Source of the DNA: DASYTH01 sp035712165
GTDB taxonomy: Bacteria > Actinomycetota > Actinomycetes > Mycobacteriales > Pseudonocardiaceae
Reading direction: 5' to 3'
DNA length: 8,246 bases
Assembly (NCBI RefSeq): GCF_035712165.1
Contig: NZ_DASTBH010000031.1
Span: forward strand, 1 to 8,246
Positions 6,279 to 8,246 of this stretch are shown piece after piece. The stretch's first letter is position 1. Every line of letters begins with the position of its first letter. A program made the position numbers and the translations under genes. Below the pieces are notes generated by a model. It was not told the origin of the DNA, did not search any database, and worked only from the letters and a program-made list of their open reading frames with translations.

Positions 6279-6655
6279 GCCTGGTCCCGGTCCGGGCGGA
6301 GCAGCGCGCTGCTCTCGTCCTCGATCCGCTCGGCCCGGCGCAGCTGCCAGCGGGCCAGCAGCACCAGCGCCGGGTACGGCAGCACCGCCAGCACCAGCCA
6401 GGACAGCGGGATGCCGGCCAGCCGGACCTCGTCCAGCCCGGGGAACAGCGCGAACACCAGCGGCAGGCCGAGCATGCCGGCGAACAGCAGCAGCAGCGGG
6501 GCCACCGCGTGCCGGCGCTGGGCCTGGAAGATCACCTGGGCGCGGTCGGCGTCGGCCGGGTCCAGGGTGGGCACCCGCCACCGGCCACGCAGCCGTCCCC
6601 GGGCGTGCGCGTGCCTGGTCTGCGGGCTCATCACCGCGACCCGCCGGCTGGGCAT
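6275..6655 (-). CDS. Small two-helix membrane protein, DUF485-like in layout
   Basis: 126 residues from ATG 6655, or 118 from ATG 6631. A basic N-terminus rich in Arg and His (about 1-50) is followed by two hydrophobic helices at about 50-71 and 80-101, then a charged tail (RWQLRRAERIEDE). I do not recognise a family signature with certainty. Size, two-helix topology and place directly before an ActP-type symporter all mirror the DUF485 gene at 4104, so I infer a diverged functional counterpart. The ATG at 6655 shares its A with the regulator's TGA (TGATG), which favours that start by coupling. Its own TGA overlaps the GTG of symporter 2. It would act in the cytoplasmic membrane, probably with symporter 2. 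Confidence 0.8.
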   Translation of the reverse strand: MPSRRVAVMSPQTRHAHARGRLRGRWRVPTLDPADADRAQVIFQAQRRHAVAPLLLLFAGMLGLPLVFALFPGLDEVRLAGIPLSWLVLAVLPYPALVLLARWQLRRAERIEDESSALLRPDRDQA

Positions 6656-7434
6656 CAGACCCGTCCGGTCCGGTCGAGCTGGCCGTGCCGGGCCGCGTGC
6701 AGCAGCCGCTCGCGCAGCTCCCGGGCGTGCCGGCGGCTGACCGGAACGTCGCCCAGGTCGGTGTGGGCCAGCAGCCCGCCGGCCGAGTCGCTGCGCAGCT
6801 CGCGCACCGCGCCGAGGGCGACCAGGAAGCTGCGGTGCACCCGGACGAACCCGGCCGCCTCCCAGTACTCCTCCAGCCGGGAGATCGGCATCCGCACCAG
6901 GTGCACGCCGGTCCGGGTGTGCAGCCGGACGTAGTCGCCGTGCGCCTCCACGTAGTGCACCTCGCCGCGCCGCACGTACCGGGTGCGGCCGGCGGTCTCC
7001 ACCGGGAGTGCGGCCATCGCGTCCGGCAGCGCGGTGGGGGCCGCCGCCTCGGCCGGGGCGCCGGGCACCACCCGCAGCACCCGGGTCAGCGCGTCGGCCA
7101 GCCGCTCCGCGCGCACCGGCTTGAGCAGGTAGTCGACCGCGCCGACCCCGTAGGCGGCCACCGCGTGCTGGTCGTACGCGGTGACGAACACGATCACCGG
7201 CGGGTCGCTCAACCGGGACAGCAGCGCGGCCAGCTCCAGGCCGTCCAGCCCGGGCATGGCCACGTCCAGGAAGACCGCGTCGAACCGGCCGTGCTGGATC
7301 ATGCGCAGCGCGGTGAGCGGGTCGGCCGCGCCGGCCGCCTCGGCCACCTCGGGCGCCTCGCGCAGCAGCGCGCACAGCTCGCCGAGCGCGGCCGGCACGT
7401 CGTCCACCGCGAGCACCCGGAGCCCACCGCTCAT
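6655..7434 (-). CDS. LytTR-family response regulator
   Basis: 259-residue DNA-binding response regulator. The receiver domain (about 5-122) has the acidic pair D11-D12, phosphoacceptor D57 in FLDVAMPG, switch Thr85 in VTAYD and Lys105 in LLKPV, so all phosphorylation residues are present. An Ala/Pro linker (about 123-145) leads to a LytTR domain at about 148-246, with VHYVEAHGDYVRLHT and FVRVHRSFLVALGAVREL as its signature parts. LytTR domains bind short direct repeats on one helix face through the major groove. The ATG at 7434 overlaps the kinase stop as ATGA, and the TGA overlaps the next start as TGATG. The kinase directly upstream is its expected partner. Likely targets are this operon's promoter, outside the window, and the tandem repeat at 4538-4559. 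Confidence 0.95.
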   Translation of the reverse strand: MSGGLRVLAVDDVPAALGELCALLREAPEVAEAAGAADPLTALRMIQHGRFDAVFLDVAMPGLDGLELAALLSRLSDPPVIVFVTAYDQHAVAAYGVGAVDYLLKPVRAERLADALTRVLRVVPGAPAEAAAPTALPDAMAALPVETAGRTRYVRRGEVHYVEAHGDYVRLHTRTGVHLVRMPISRLEEYWEAAGFVRVHRSFLVALGAVRELRSDSAGGLLAHTDLGDVPVSRRHARELRERLLHAARHGQLDRTGRV

Positions 7435-8246
7435 CCCGGCATCACTCCCGGCTGGAACCTCGGGATCCGGACGACCACCCGGGTCCCGGCGCCCGCGGCG
7501 GTCTCCACGACCAGCCCGAACCAGGGGCCGTACACGTGCCGCAGCCGGCGGTCCACGTTGGCCAGCCCCACGCTGTCCGTGCCGCCGCGCCCGGCCAGGA
7601 TGCCCTCGGCCAGCTCTGGAGCCATGCCCACCCCGTCGTCCTCGACGCTGATCACGCAGTCGTTGCCCTCGGCCTCACCGCGCACCTGGACCAGACCGGC
7701 CTCGGCCCGCGGTTCGATGCCGTGCCGCACCGCGTTCTCCACCAGCGGTTGCAGCACCAGGTAGGGCAGCGCCACGGCGAGCACCTCGGGCGCCACCCGG
7801 ACCTGTACCTTCAACCGCTCGCCGAGCACCGCCCGTTGCAGGGCCAGGTAGGTCTCGATCGCGTGAAACTCGTCGGCCACGGTGGTGTACTCGCCGTGCC
7901 GGGCCAGGCTGTACCGGATGTAGTCGGCGAAGTCGAGCATCAGCTCCCGGGCCCGGTCCGGCTCGGAGCGCACCTGCGCGGCGATCACGGTCAGCGCGTT
8001 GTAGACGAAGTGCGGCGAGATCTCCGCCCGCAGCGCCCGCAGCTCGGCCTGGGCGGCCTGCTCGGCGGAAGCCTCCAGCCGGCCCCGTTCCAGCGCCTCC
8101 ACCACCCAGTCGGCCATCTCCCTGACCGGCGACATCCGGCTCGCGCCCGCGACCACGAGCACCCCGGACAGCTCGTCCCGCGCGTGCAGCGGCAACGCCA
8201 CTGTCGGCAGCCGCCCGGCTTTCGTCTCACTGTGCAGGACGTTCTC
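7431..8246 (-). CDS. LytS-type sensor histidine kinase, N-terminus beyond the window
   Basis: The last 271 residues of a sensor kinase; the frame is open to the right edge, so the GTG at 8201 is not the start. Counting visible residues from the edge, 1-35 look like the end of a GAF-type sensor domain (VALPLHARDELSGVLVVAG), followed by a helical linker. The His-kinase domain motif ISPHFVYNAL contains conserved H79 and N83. The ATPase has an N-box QPLVENAVRHG at 166-176, a G1 box EDDGVGM at 202-208 and a G2 box GLANVDRRLRHVYG at 227-240. No membrane helix is in the visible part; the signal-binding region is outside. The TGA overlaps the regulator's ATG as ATGA, fixing the pair. The ligand is unknown; LytS relatives linked to carboxylate transporters respond to pyruvate or similar compounds. 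Confidence 0.93.
   Translation of the reverse strand, partial: ENVLHSETKAGRLPTVALPLHARDELSGVLVVAGASRMSPVREMADWVVEALERGRLEASAEQAAQAELRALRAEISPHFVYNALTVIAAQVRSEPDRARELMLDFADYIRYSLARHGEYTTVADEFHAIETYLALQRAVLGERLKVQVRVAPEVLAVALPYLVLQPLVENAVRHGIEPRAEAGLVQVRGEAEGNDCVISVEDDGVGMAPELAEGILAGRGGTDSVGLANVDRRLRHVYGPWFGLVVETAAGAGTRVVVRIPRFQPGVMPG

Noticed and set aside
6279..6581. N-terminal extension of symporter 2 upstream to 6581
   Set aside because: The extension is the out-of-frame reading of the small membrane gene. The GTGA overlap at 6275-6278 gives a start matching the family's N-terminus.
4632..6740. A 702-codon open frame on the + strand opposite symporter 2 and the small membrane gene
   Set aside because: Its product is low-complexity, rich in His, Gln, Arg and Gly with no domain motif. 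It is the usual antisense shadow of a high-GC gene.

Overview
The DNA is very GC-rich (by eye about 70% or more) and nearly every codon ends in G or C. Genes are packed with 1- to 4-base overlaps, and starts are often GTG. With a DUF4328 membrane protein and actinobacterial-style acetate/monocarboxylate symporters, this points to a high-GC actinomycete. A Micromonosporaceae member such as Actinoplanes or Micromonospora is a guess from style, not something the sequence proves.

Layout, left to right. A cytochrome P450 on the + strand has lost its first codons at the left edge. Everything else is on the - strand. Its order of transcription is: LytS-type sensor kinase (cut by the right edge), LytTR response regulator, small two-helix membrane protein, sodium:solute symporter 2, a short regulatory stretch, DUF485 protein, ActP-type symporter 1, a strong hairpin terminator, a single-domain rhodanese, and a DUF4328 membrane protein. 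The last of these runs tail-to-tail into the P450, and the two stop codons share one TTAA.

The core (about 2476-8246) reads as a signal-responsive carboxylate-uptake locus. Kinase, regulator, small protein and symporter 2 are joined by ATGA, TGATG and GTGA overlaps, so they are one translationally coupled operon. The DUF485/ActP pair follows and is joined by its own GTGA overlap. LytS/LytTR pairs are known to control pyruvate or related carboxylate transporters in other bacteria (BtsSR and YpdAB in E. coli, LytST-PftAB in Bacillus), so the same logic is likely here.

The most notable find lies in the last codons of symporter 2. It is an 11-base perfect tandem repeat whose - strand unit, AACCGTTCGTC, contains the binding word known for the Pseudomonas LytTR regulator AlgR. 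A CRP/GlxR-like palindrome sits 15 bases farther upstream. Codon choice in that tail is unlike the rest of the gene. I infer that the regulatory region of the DUF485-actP operon is embedded in the end of the preceding gene, and that the encoded LytTR regulator probably acts there. No RNA genes, mobile elements or CRISPR arrays were seen, and there is no gene-free stretch longer than 300 bases.
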